Virus record (IMG/VR): IMGVR_UViG_3300046804_002325
Span: 1 to 64,000 of that record
DNA length: 64,000 nucleotides
Strand: one strand, 5' to 3'
Source of the DNA: a virus
The translations under genes and the position numbers were made by a program. Shown here in pieces: positions 1-8,413 of this stretch; the first letter of the stretch is position 1; every line of letters starts with the position of its first letter. Under the pieces are notes generated by a model that was not told the DNA's origin, ran no database searches, and saw only the letters and a program-made list of their open reading frames with translations.

Positions 1-1451
1 GCGTTAGTAGTTGCTGTGTTGGCCTGAGTATAAGCAGAGTTGGCATATGAACCAGCAGTTACTGCCTTACCGTCAGCAGTCGCAGCATTACTATTTGCTG
101 TGTTGGCCTGCAAGAACGCTGAGTTGGCATAAGAACTGGCGGCCAACGCATTGGTTGTGGCTGTATTTGCTTGAGTGTATGCAGAATTGGCATATGAACC
201 AGCAGTTACTGCTTTACCGTCAGCGACAGATGCATTTGTGGTTGCTGTATTTGCCTGAATAAAGGCACCATTAGCATATAACGAAGCACCAGCGGCATTA
301 TTGGTTGCTGTATTTGCCTTATCAAAAGCCGCATTAGAATTGGTTCTCGCAAAAGGATCAATTTGTGTGTCACTTACAATTGTATTTGCAAAGGCAAACG
401 CTGCATTTGCATGAATAAATGCCGAGTTGGCATACGAACCAGATGTTACTGCCTTAGAATCAGCAATTGTTGCAACGATATTTGCTGTACCTGCCAAATC
501 ATATGCACTATTGGCTTGTATGAATGCCGCATTTGCCTGCAAGAAAGCTGCAACAACTGTTGTACTTGAACCTGCATTGTTCGCAGCAGTAAAGGCTGCG
601 TTAGCATATGAACCTGCTGAAGTGGCATATGCTGTTGCAGTATTTGCCTGTGTGTATGCTGAGTTGGCATAAGAACCAGCAGTAACAGCCTTAGAGTCTG
701 CTGTTGCGGCATTTGTGGTGGCTGTATTGGCTTGATTGTATGCCGCATTTGCAGCAGTCAATGCAGCAGTTGCAGTTGCTCTTGCCAGTCCGTCTGTTGC
801 GGTACCACCCGATAATGCATTTGCAAATTCAAATGCTGCATTGGCCTGTATAAATGCTGCATTGGCATACAGTCCTGCACCTATTGCATTTGTATTTGCA
901 ACAGTTATGTTTGTGTTCTGTGTTAGGTTTACACCTTGCAACGCAGTGATATTGGTTGCATTTGTATTTGCGGCAATAAATGCACCGTTAGCATATAAAG
1001 AAGCACCTGCAGCATTATTGGTTGCTGTGTTTGCTTGTGTATATGCTGCATTAGCATATGTGCCAGTTACATTTTGTGATGCGTATGCTGAGTTTGCCTG
1101 TATAAAAGCACCATTAGCATATAACGATGCACCAGAAGCATTATTGGTTGCTGTGTTTGCTTGTGCGTATGCTGCATTAGCTTGTACAAAAGCACCGTTC
1201 GCATACACACCTGCTGATGATGATGTGCTAGATGGATTATCTACGAATGTTAAATTGCCTGCACCATCTGTTTGTAGTAATTGACCTGTACTACCACCAG
1301 TAATGTGTAGATTGGCCACACCACCCAAAGAAACACTTGCACCAGAAAAAGTAATATTTCCTGTCGCAACAATATTATTAGCACTAACGTTTGCTAATGA
1401 ATAGTCTTTGGTGCTATCTAAGTTAAACGGTTGTAATTGGGTGATTGACAT
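1..1451 (-). CDS. Tail fibre protein with Ala-Asn heptad repeats (3' end outside window)
   Basis: The frame is open from an ATG at 1451 to the window edge, so at least 483 residues are present and the C-terminus is missing. The N-terminus reads MSITQLQPFNLDSTKDYS, followed by a short beta-like segment with a GGSTGQLLQTDGAG motif. The rest is a long array of near-identical heptads of the form ANxA[FY]xQ and SYANSAY / LYANGAF variants. This repeat is common in predicted fibres of aquatic T4-like phages and probably forms a trimeric shaft, although the structure is inferred. A CTAAATA late-promoter octamer lies 24 bases upstream of the start, and the glycine-rich adhesin gene ends just before it. 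Receptor binding is the likely role. The receptor-binding tip is not visible. Confidence 0.75.
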   Translation of the reverse strand, partial: MSITQLQPFNLDSTKDYSLANVSANNIVATGNITFSGASVSLGGVANLHITGGSTGQLLQTDGAGNLTFVDNPSSTSSSAGVYANGAFVQANAAYAQANTATNNASGASLYANGAFIQANSAYASQNVTGTYANAAYTQANTATNNAAGASLYANGAFIAANTNATNITALQGVNLTQNTNITVANTNAIGAGLYANAAFIQANAAFEFANALSGGTATDGLARATATAALTAANAAYNQANTATTNAATADSKAVTAGSYANSAYTQANTATAYATSAGSYANAAFTAANNAGSSTTVVAAFLQANAAFIQANSAYDLAGTANIVATIADSKAVTSGSYANSAFIHANAAFAFANTIVSDTQIDPFARTNSNAAFDKANTATNNAAGASLYANGAFIQANTATTNASVADGKAVTAGSYANSAYTQANTATTNALAASSYANSAFLQANTANSNAATADGKAVTAGSYANSAYTQANTATTN

Positions 1452-1475
1452 TTATATGTTCTTATAGTTATCTAA

Positions 1476-1482
1476 TATTTAG
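1476..1482 (-). promoter_or_regulatory. Candidate T4-type late promoter (CTAAATA)
   Basis: On the minus strand the sequence is CTAAATATTAGATAA, beginning two bases after the stop of the upstream gene and about 24 bases before the ATG at 1451. The octamer resembles the T4 late consensus TATAAATA, and a near copy occurs at 8407-8413 before another fibre gene. Assignment rests on motif and spacing only. Confidence 0.4.
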
Positions 1483-1483
1483 T

Positions 1484-4324
1484 TTACTCGTTGGCCGTTC
1501 TTGTTGAAGGGAACTGTCTTTGGTCGCCGGGCCATATTAATCTTACTGCTCCATCGCCACCATAACTAGCATATACACCGCCACCGCCGCCATATAATTG
1601 ATTAGAACCACCTGAACCAGCAGTACCATTGTTTGCATAATATGTGGTTGATAATCTTACAAAACCTGAACCGCCTGTACCACTTGTTCCTTGTCCATAA
1701 ATTCCTGTGCCGCCGCCTTTGCCACCAACATAATTGACACCAGATAATGAACCATAGTTAGCACCACCGCCGCCACCGCCACCTGAACCGTTGCCTCCAG
1801 CACTAGAACTAGGAGATCCACCATTACCGCCATTACCTGAGTAACCACCTGCACCGCCGCCACCTGTTGCTCCTTGGCTAGCTGTGCCGCCTGTGCCGCC
1901 ATTGCCGCCGCCATCACCAACATAACCGCCAGCATTCCATGCAGAGGGTTTCGGTGCCAAACCAGCAACAATTGTGTTTGCAATAAAATAAGAATCTGTA
2001 CTTAATAACGCATAGTTATTTGCAACCCATTCACCTCTTCGACCAACTTGAATTGTATAAGTTTGTCCTGGAACAACAGGAATATTATTTTTATAACCTA
2101 ATCCACCGCCGCCGCCCGCATATGCCTGTACAATACCAAACTGACTTGCCGCAGCGGTGCCACCAGCACCAATACAAACAGCAGAAACAGAATACACACC
2201 CTCTGGACATGTCCATGTGTATGCACCATAAGTGGTGAATTCTACTTGACCAACTGGTTGTGTATCTTCAGTTCTTGTGTTTGCATCATATCTTCTAAGT
2301 GTTCCAGGCCACATGATACGAATTGCACCTGGACCACCATAACCACCAGCATTTAATGTATTGTAGTTTCCACCACCAGCACCACCACCATAATCACCAC
2401 CAAGGTTGGTGCTGACCAGTTGCACTATATCACCTCTATACGATCCATTTCTACCGTGTGCACCAACTGCCGTACCTGCTACATATGAGGTGCCGCCGCC
2501 GGTTGCGCCTTGGCCTTGTAATCCAATACCGCCGCCGCCACCACCTTTACCAGTTGCGGTAGCATCATTTGATGGCGCACCTCCACCAGCAGCACCACTA
2601 CCTGTAGCTCCACCAGAACCACTTAGTAGTGCTTGAGCTCCAGCTCCACCGTCGCCTGAATAACCAGCTGCGCCGCCACCGCCACCTTTATAGAAACCAC
2701 TGCCAACATTACCACCATTTCCACCATTATAACCATATTGGCCTGTTACAAAAGTTCCTGCAAAACCTCGTCCTGTATAATATGCGGTAGAATTTCCACC
2801 AGAATTCGCTTTACATATTGTTGAACCATTGTAACTGACAGTTGTTCCATTTGATACAACATTATAACCAATTTTTGGTTTATCAATGTAAATATCTAAC
2901 ACTTGTCCTGGTGTAACTTTGTAATTGTTTACAAATGCTGTTGCGCCGCCGCCTGCACCTGATAGTGAAGAATAACCATTAGCCTCGATTAGTGTACTAC
3001 CACCACAACCAACTGCAATCATACTGATTGAATAAACATTTGCTGGTACTGTCCATGTTGTTTGTAGTGTGTTGAATGCTATACCACCAGGATCACCAGA
3101 AAAAACAACTTGGTCTGACGGTGCACCAATGGATATTATTAATGTATTGGATGAAGATTGTCCAACAGAATCTACTGTTGAAATTATGTGTGAAGTTTCT
3201 GGATATCCAAGTGCAGCATTTCCTGAAAGTATACCTGTATTTGCATTAAATGTTATGTTTGTATTTGCTGGTATGGATGGTGATATTGTATATGTTACTG
3301 GTCCAATATTACCTGAGATTGATACTGGTTTTAAAGATACAGCATAACCCATTTGTAAGTTTGCATATTGATAGTTTTGTGTAACTGTATGTGTTTCTAA
3401 ATTCTGTGATGGAAAAGTTCTGAAATCTCCAGGCCATACGATACGAATTGCACCGTTTGCACCTCTGCTAGCATATATGTAACCAGCACCACCGCCACCA
3501 CCATAATCACCACCAATGTTATAGATTGTTGTACCTACTGTGTTGGCGACTAATGGTGAACCATTTGAACCAGGTTGACCAGCTCTTAGAGGACTGTTAG
3601 ATGCTACTCCAGCTTGACCACCAGCTCCAGAAGTTCCCTCACCATATAAACCCACACCGCCACCGGCACCACCACTAATAGACAGAGCACCGGCGCCGCC
3701 GCCACCACCACCACCACTTCCGCTAGTTCCATTCAAAGCAACAGTGCTGTTTGATGAACCGCCTGATCCACCTGAACCACTATAACCACCTGCACCGCCG
3801 CCACCTAAACCATTATTGAGTGCGCCCGTTACTGTTGGTAATCCGCAGTTTCCTCCTGGTCCACCTCCATCACCAATATAGATTTGTCCACCAAAACCAC
3901 CTTGTGTTATGCTTTGAACAGTTGTTGCTCCTGTTGCGGTTCTTCCATACTGACCTCTCTCAGCAAAGACGGTTGATGTGTTTCCAAACCAGCTATTGGT
4001 TGCTAACATGCGTATTCCAGTTGTGGAAGTATATCCGCCTTCACCAACTTGTAAGTTATAAGTTACACCAGGAACAACAGAAATAGTATTTTTATAAGCT
4101 AATGCGCCACCGCCGCCACCGGTTGCAGAGTTTTGGGCATTGTAAAAACCACCTCCTCCACCAGCAACACAAACTACTGACACAGAATAAACACCAGCAG
4201 GACAGGTCCATGTGTTTAGTCCTACACCCGTGTATATTGCTTCACCCACTACTGGATATTGAAATGCTTTTTGTATAGAAGCTGCAACAATTGTTGGAGA
4301 AAATAATGAACTAATTCTTTCCAT
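1484..4324 (-). CDS. Glycine-rich modular adhesin (three modules plus Ig-like domain)
   Basis: This protein of 946 residues starts at an ATG placed two bases after the stop of the preceding fibre gene. It has three copies of a module that opens with a [NY]TWTCP-x-GVYSVS-type strand (diverged in module 2), runs through Gly-rich segments (GGGGG, GGYSGxGG) and closes with G-A-[IV]-R-[IL]-x-WPG. The modules lie roughly at residues 20-320, 405-650 and 660-946. Between modules 1 and 2 a segment with the signature of putative Ig domains (ITFNANTGILSG) is visible. Gly-rich tips of this kind, such as gp38 of Salmonella phage S16, form polyglycine-II helix bundles and bind receptors; that parallel is inferred from composition. 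It lies between two fibre genes and probably forms a fibre tip. Confidence 0.7.
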   Translation of the reverse strand: MERISSLFSPTIVAASIQKAFQYPVVGEAIYTGVGLNTWTCPAGVYSVSVVCVAGGGGGFYNAQNSATGGGGGALAYKNTISVVPGVTYNLQVGEGGYTSTTGIRMLATNSWFGNTSTVFAERGQYGRTATGATTVQSITQGGFGGQIYIGDGGGPGGNCGLPTVTGALNNGLGGGGAGGYSGSGGSGGSSNSTVALNGTSGSGGGGGGGAGALSISGGAGGGVGLYGEGTSGAGGQAGVASNSPLRAGQPGSNGSPLVANTVGTTIYNIGGDYGGGGGAGYIYASRGANGAIRIVWPGDFRTFPSQNLETHTVTQNYQYANLQMGYAVSLKPVSISGNIGPVTYTISPSIPANTNITFNANTGILSGNAALGYPETSHIISTVDSVGQSSSNTLIISIGAPSDQVVFSGDPGGIAFNTLQTTWTVPANVYSISMIAVGCGGSTLIEANGYSSLSGAGGGATAFVNNYKVTPGQVLDIYIDKPKIGYNVVSNGTTVSYNGSTICKANSGGNSTAYYTGRGFAGTFVTGQYGYNGGNGGNVGSGFYKGGGGGAAGYSGDGGAGAQALLSGSGGATGSGAAGGGAPSNDATATGKGGGGGGIGLQGQGATGGGTSYVAGTAVGAHGRNGSYRGDIVQLVSTNLGGDYGGGAGGGNYNTLNAGGYGGPGAIRIMWPGTLRRYDANTRTEDTQPVGQVEFTTYGAYTWTCPEGVYSVSAVCIGAGGTAAASQFGIVQAYAGGGGGLGYKNNIPVVPGQTYTIQVGRRGEWVANNYALLSTDSYFIANTIVAGLAPKPSAWNAGGYVGDGGGNGGTGGTASQGATGGGGAGGYSGNGGNGGSPSSSAGGNGSGGGGGGGANYGSLSGVNYVGGKGGGTGIYGQGTSGTGGSGFVRLSTTYYANNGTAGSGGSNQLYGGGGGVYASYGGDGAVRLIWPGDQRQFPSTRTANE

Positions 4325-4326
4325 AA

Positions 4327-7300
4327 TTAACCATAAGTAGCCATTTGACCAGTAACGACCCATGCGTTACCAACTCTTATCAATGTTAGTGTTTCTATTT
4401 GTGTTTTATTTGGATATAATGTTGGTGTTTGGTTATTTAACCACTTAATTGTTTGAGATGCACCATCAATCTGTACAACACTTGCATAGAATGGTGATGT
4501 TCCTTGATCCAGAATCAATGCGACAGATGTAACTCTTTCGTTTGTTGTTGGTACATTTGTAAAGTTTGCAGTCATATTTGCTGCAATAGAACTATGATAG
4601 AAAATTGTACCTTCATTCAAATTATGAACAACTGTGCCTGTGCCACCAGTTTTTGTTGCTAACAGTTCTGTTGTTTCTGTCAGTGTTGTCCAACCAGAAA
4701 CAAATAGACTGCCTGCATAGACACTAGATGCAATAACATTTGATGAAGAAATTGAATTTGATATTGCATTAACTGCTGCATATGCTGAGTTGGCCTGTAA
4801 GAAGGCACCATTTGCATATGTTGATGCTGAGTTTGCCACAGCAAATGCTGAGTTGGCATATGAACCTGCTGACACTGCTTTAGAATCAGCAGTCGCAGCA
4901 TTTGTTACACCAGTATTTGCCTGAGTGTATGCTGAGTTGGCATATGTGCCTGTTGTATTTTGACTTGAGTATGCGGCATTAGCCTGTACAAAAGCACCAT
5001 TGGCATATAAAGATGCACCTGCACCATCATTTGCTGCGGTGTTTGCTCTAGAGAAAGCAGAGTTAGCATATGAACCTGCGGTTATCGCATTACTATTGGC
5101 AGTATTTGAATTTGTGTATGCCGCATTTGCCTGTATGAAGGCACCGTTGGCATACAAGGATGGACCTGCAGCTGCACTAATTGTTGAGTTTGCCTGAGTA
5201 AACGCCGCATTAGCATGAATGTATGCTGAGTTTGAATTGTCGTTTGCAAACTGTATAGAAATGGTAGAGTTGCTGAAGTAACTCTCATTGACTAAAGGCA
5301 CAGCAGTGGTAATTTCTATCTTAGCATTGTTTGCCGGTGGGCTAGAGAATGTTACAGTCTTGTTTACGAGAGTGAAGTCACTCTTTAGTACTGTTGCACC
5401 GTTGTAGTTGATGCTGATATTATTTGCACCAACTGGAGCATCAGCCAAAACAAAACTTGTAGTTGTACCATCACCAACAAAACTATCGACCTTGTATGTA
5501 AGTGTTGTTAAGAAGTTTGAACCGATGGCAATGTTATTGGCGAAAGCAAATGCTGCCTGTGCTAGAATCGTACCAGAGTTTGCTTGTGAGTATGCAGCAT
5601 TAGCATATGTTCCTGTTACATTCTGTGATGCATAGGCTGAATTTGCCTTTAAGAACGCAGCATTGGCATATAAAGATGCACTTGCAGCATTATTCGTTGC
5701 TGTATTTGCCTGAGTGTAAGAGTTGTTTGCATATATGCCAGTTACATTCTGAGATTCATATGCAGAGTTTGCCTTTAAGAAAGCAGCATTAGCCTTTTCA
5801 AATGCGAACGCAGCAGTTACACCTGCATTGGCAGTATCATATGCACCTTGTGCCAATATAAATGCTGCATTAGCCTTATCATATGCTGAGTTGGCATATG
5901 TTCCTGTTGTGTTCTGACTAAAGTATGCTGAGTTGGCCTTAACAAAAGAACTATTTGCATATGATGCAGCAGAGTTTGCTTGGTTGTATGCCGAGTTGGC
6001 ATATGTACCAGTTACATTCTGGCTAGAATATGATGAGTTTGCTTTTACGAATGATGCATTTGCGTATGTGCTTGCAGATAACGCATCTGCAATACCAACT
6101 GTCGATAAAGTATATGCAGCGTTTGCAGTAGTAAATGATGAATTGGCGTATGAACCCGCTGAGTTTGCAGCAGTAAAACCTGAATTGGCATAAGATGCAG
6201 CAGAGTTTGCTTGGCCAAATGCACCCAAGGCAATAACTTGACCTGTTAAACCAGCATCAAGTGCGCCTGATATATCCGTATTTTGTGATGCATTTATACC
6301 TGCAATCAGTGCCAAGTTGGCTACCGCTGATGCTGCATTTTCTGGTGTAAATGTTAATGCAGTTGTAACATCTGCTGATGATAATGTAACTGCACCACTT
6401 CTAGTGTTGAATGTTGTAACTGGTGTTTGGTTACCAATAGAAGTAACACGACCATAAGCATCAACACTAATTTCTGGGTAACTATATGTACCACCAATTA
6501 CACCTGATGTTGCAAGGTCGATTGTTAGATTGCCTGTTGTTGCGCTTTGTGCAAGTCTGCTCGTAGAAACAACTGTTACAGATTGTACAACTGCATTTGC
6601 TCTGATGAATGCCGCATTTGCATGTGTGTGTATTGTATTTGCGTAATCAAATAGGTTAACACCTTTGATGATTGCGGTATTTGATTCTAATCCACCAACT
6701 TTTAATGTACCATATGTTGCTTGGCCAAAATTGATTGTCGTGGTAGGCTCATCTGTTACAGAATTAAATAATTTCCATTTGCCATCTGAATGGTCACGAG
6801 CCAAACCTGTGTGTTTGTATGTGCCATCATTGTATGCACCAACGAAACCAATGTCAACAAGGTCTGAAGGATTATTATCAGCAAGATAAATTAATGAATC
6901 GGTTAGTGTCAGATTGTTTGAAGTGATAGTGGTTGCATTGCCACCCAAATACAAGTTACCGGATACACGTAAGTCTTGAGAAATAACCACATTACCAGTA
7001 ACAACCAATGCGTTTGCACTTGTTGTGTTACTTACGGTCAAAACACCATTGATTGTATCACCAGACTTACTTACTTTACCTGAAATAAGAGTTTGTAAGT
7101 ATGTGTTGGCTGTATTAGTGTATGTGATAACGTTTACACCATCTTTTGTGGTGAAACTATTTGCAACCAAAGGACGATAGACTTCTAATTTATCACCGTT
7201 CTTAAATCTTGCAACCTCATCATAACCAGAACCTTGAATAAAAACAATATCTGCATAAGCTGATGAACCTGTTGTACCAAAGTATATATTACCGCCATAG

Positions 7301-8376
7301 TTTTGACCTGGATTGCCAACAACCATCATGTAACCATCGTTTGGTTTTACGAAACTAAATGCATTAGGTGTGGTGTTATCGTAATTGCTACCAGCAAAAC
7401 CAAAGTCTGCATAGTTAACATTGTCGGTACCATTATCAGCAGTCAAAACAAAGTCGCTTGTACCTTTATCTGATAGGTTCTGTTGGTTAACTTGTGAATA
7501 GTAATCTGATGTACCAGTAAATTGTGCAATCAGGTTAGGTAATATTTGGTATGAACCTGTACCAACAGCAAGTCTTTGGAATACGTTTGCTTGACCAGGT
7601 ACAGTTAATGAACCTGCAACAGTAATTGTTGATGTGTTTGCTACTGCTGCGTTTGCCTTTGCATATGCAGAGTTTGCTTGTATGAAAGCTGCTGTTGCAG
7701 TTGTTCTAGCAACACCGTCAGATGCGGTACCACCAGCCAAAGTATTTGCATATGCATACGCAGCTTCAGCATGAGCATTAGCATATGCAATATCTGTATT
7801 TTGTTTTGCATCAACACCTTGTATATTAATAATGTTCAACGCATTTGTATTTGCTTGGTCAAAAGCCTTGCCCGCAAATGTCAAAGTGTTGGTGATATTA
7901 GTATTCTGTGTTAAGTCTACACCTTGCAGTGCGGTGATACTTTGTGTATTGTTGTTTGCAGTAATGAATGCTGCGTTGGACTGTGTGAATGCTCCGTTGG
8001 CATATAAGGATGCACCACCTGCATTTGATATTCCTGTGTTGGCACGGTCAAATGCCGAGTTGGCATATACACCAGTTGTATTTTGACTGGCGTAAGCAGA
8101 GTTTGCTTTTAAGAAAGATGCGTTTGAGTAGGCATAAGGCGCAGCAGCAGTTACTTGAATTGTACTGTCGCCTGTAAATCTTACTTGAGGGAATTCACCT
8201 GATGTTGCAGCACGAGTGGCAATTAAATTGACAGAGTTATTTCCATCTAGGAAGAATAACTTTCCATCCATTATGTTAATTGCTAATTCACCGGGAATAA
8301 GCGTACTTGCCAATGGTTGATTACCACTGGTATTTGAATAGTATAACTGAATCGGGGTTGAATTGGCTTGTGCCAT
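4327..8376 (-). CDS. Long tail fibre with heptad repeats
   Basis: The product has 1349 residues. The N-terminus (LIPGELAINIMDGKLFFLD) resembles the attachment end of many phage fibres. Residues about 265-370 carry a domain (SDYYSQVNQQN ... ADNGTD ... DGYMMVVG) that is paralogous to one in the fibre at 23268-25088. Around residues 435-560 there is a beta-rich segment with the pattern LTDSLIYLADNN, shared with the 825-residue fibre downstream. ANxA[FY] repeats fill most of the remainder, interrupted near residue 990 by a globular FVGDGTTTSFVL domain. It probably forms a shaft and host-recognition fibre. The last codons abut the start of the Gly-rich adhesin, suggesting coupled expression. Confidence 0.75.
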   Translation of the reverse strand: MAQANSTPIQLYYSNTSGNQPLASTLIPGELAINIMDGKLFFLDGNNSVNLIATRAATSGEFPQVRFTGDSTIQVTAAAPYAYSNASFLKANSAYASQNTTGVYANSAFDRANTGISNAGGASLYANGAFTQSNAAFITANNNTQSITALQGVDLTQNTNITNTLTFAGKAFDQANTNALNIINIQGVDAKQNTDIAYANAHAEAAYAYANTLAGGTASDGVARTTATAAFIQANSAYAKANAAVANTSTITVAGSLTVPGQANVFQRLAVGTGSYQILPNLIAQFTGTSDYYSQVNQQNLSDKGTSDFVLTADNGTDNVNYADFGFAGSNYDNTTPNAFSFVKPNDGYMMVVGNPGQNYGGNIYFGTTGSSAYADIVFIQGSGYDEVARFKNGDKLEVYRPLVANSFTTKDGVNVITYTNTANTYLQTLISGKVSKSGDTINGVLTVSNTTSANALVVTGNVVISQDLRVSGNLYLGGNATTITSNNLTLTDSLIYLADNNPSDLVDIGFVGAYNDGTYKHTGLARDHSDGKWKLFNSVTDEPTTTINFGQATYGTLKVGGLESNTAIIKGVNLFDYANTIHTHANAAFIRANAVVQSVTVVSTSRLAQSATTGNLTIDLATSGVIGGTYSYPEISVDAYGRVTSIGNQTPVTTFNTRSGAVTLSSADVTTALTFTPENAASAVANLALIAGINASQNTDISGALDAGLTGQVIALGAFGQANSAASYANSGFTAANSAGSYANSSFTTANAAYTLSTVGIADALSASTYANASFVKANSSYSSQNVTGTYANSAYNQANSAASYANSSFVKANSAYFSQNTTGTYANSAYDKANAAFILAQGAYDTANAGVTAAFAFEKANAAFLKANSAYESQNVTGIYANNSYTQANTATNNAASASLYANAAFLKANSAYASQNVTGTYANAAYSQANSGTILAQAAFAFANNIAIGSNFLTTLTYKVDSFVGDGTTTSFVLADAPVGANNISINYNGATVLKSDFTLVNKTVTFSSPPANNAKIEITTAVPLVNESYFSNSTISIQFANDNSNSAYIHANAAFTQANSTISAAAGPSLYANGAFIQANAAYTNSNTANSNAITAGSYANSAFSRANTAANDGAGASLYANGAFVQANAAYSSQNTTGTYANSAYTQANTGVTNAATADSKAVSAGSYANSAFAVANSASTYANGAFLQANSAYAAVNAISNSISSSNVIASSVYAGSLFVSGWTTLTETTELLATKTGGTGTVVHNLNEGTIFYHSSIAANMTANFTNVPTTNERVTSVALILDQGTSPFYASVVQIDGASQTIKWLNNQTPTLYPNKTQIETLTLIRVGNAWVVTGQMATYG

Positions 8377-8406
8377 TGTTACCTTACTCTTAAAATAATT
8401 ATCTTA

Positions 8407-8413
8407 TATTTAG
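8407..8413 (-). promoter_or_regulatory. Candidate T4-type late promoter (CTAAATA)
   Basis: Minus-strand CTAAATATAAGATAA overlaps the stop codon of the upstream fibre gene and lies about 30 bases before the ATG at 8376. It matches the copy at 1476-1482 in 7 of 7 core positions and shares the trailing AGATAA. Confidence 0.4.

Noticed and set aside
736-1284. Long open frames on the plus strand antisense to fibre genes
   Set aside because: They arise because repeats on the minus strand are Ala/Asn/Tyr-rich and avoid stops in the opposite strand. Their translations are low-complexity and have no start signals.
1484-4363. Earlier in-frame start of the Gly-rich adhesin at 4363
   Set aside because: It would overlap the preceding fibre by 13 codons, while the ATG at 4324 follows the stop by two bases.
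4700-8100. CRISPR-like array
   Set aside because: Repetition comes from coding heptads with no constant repeat length and no variable spacers.
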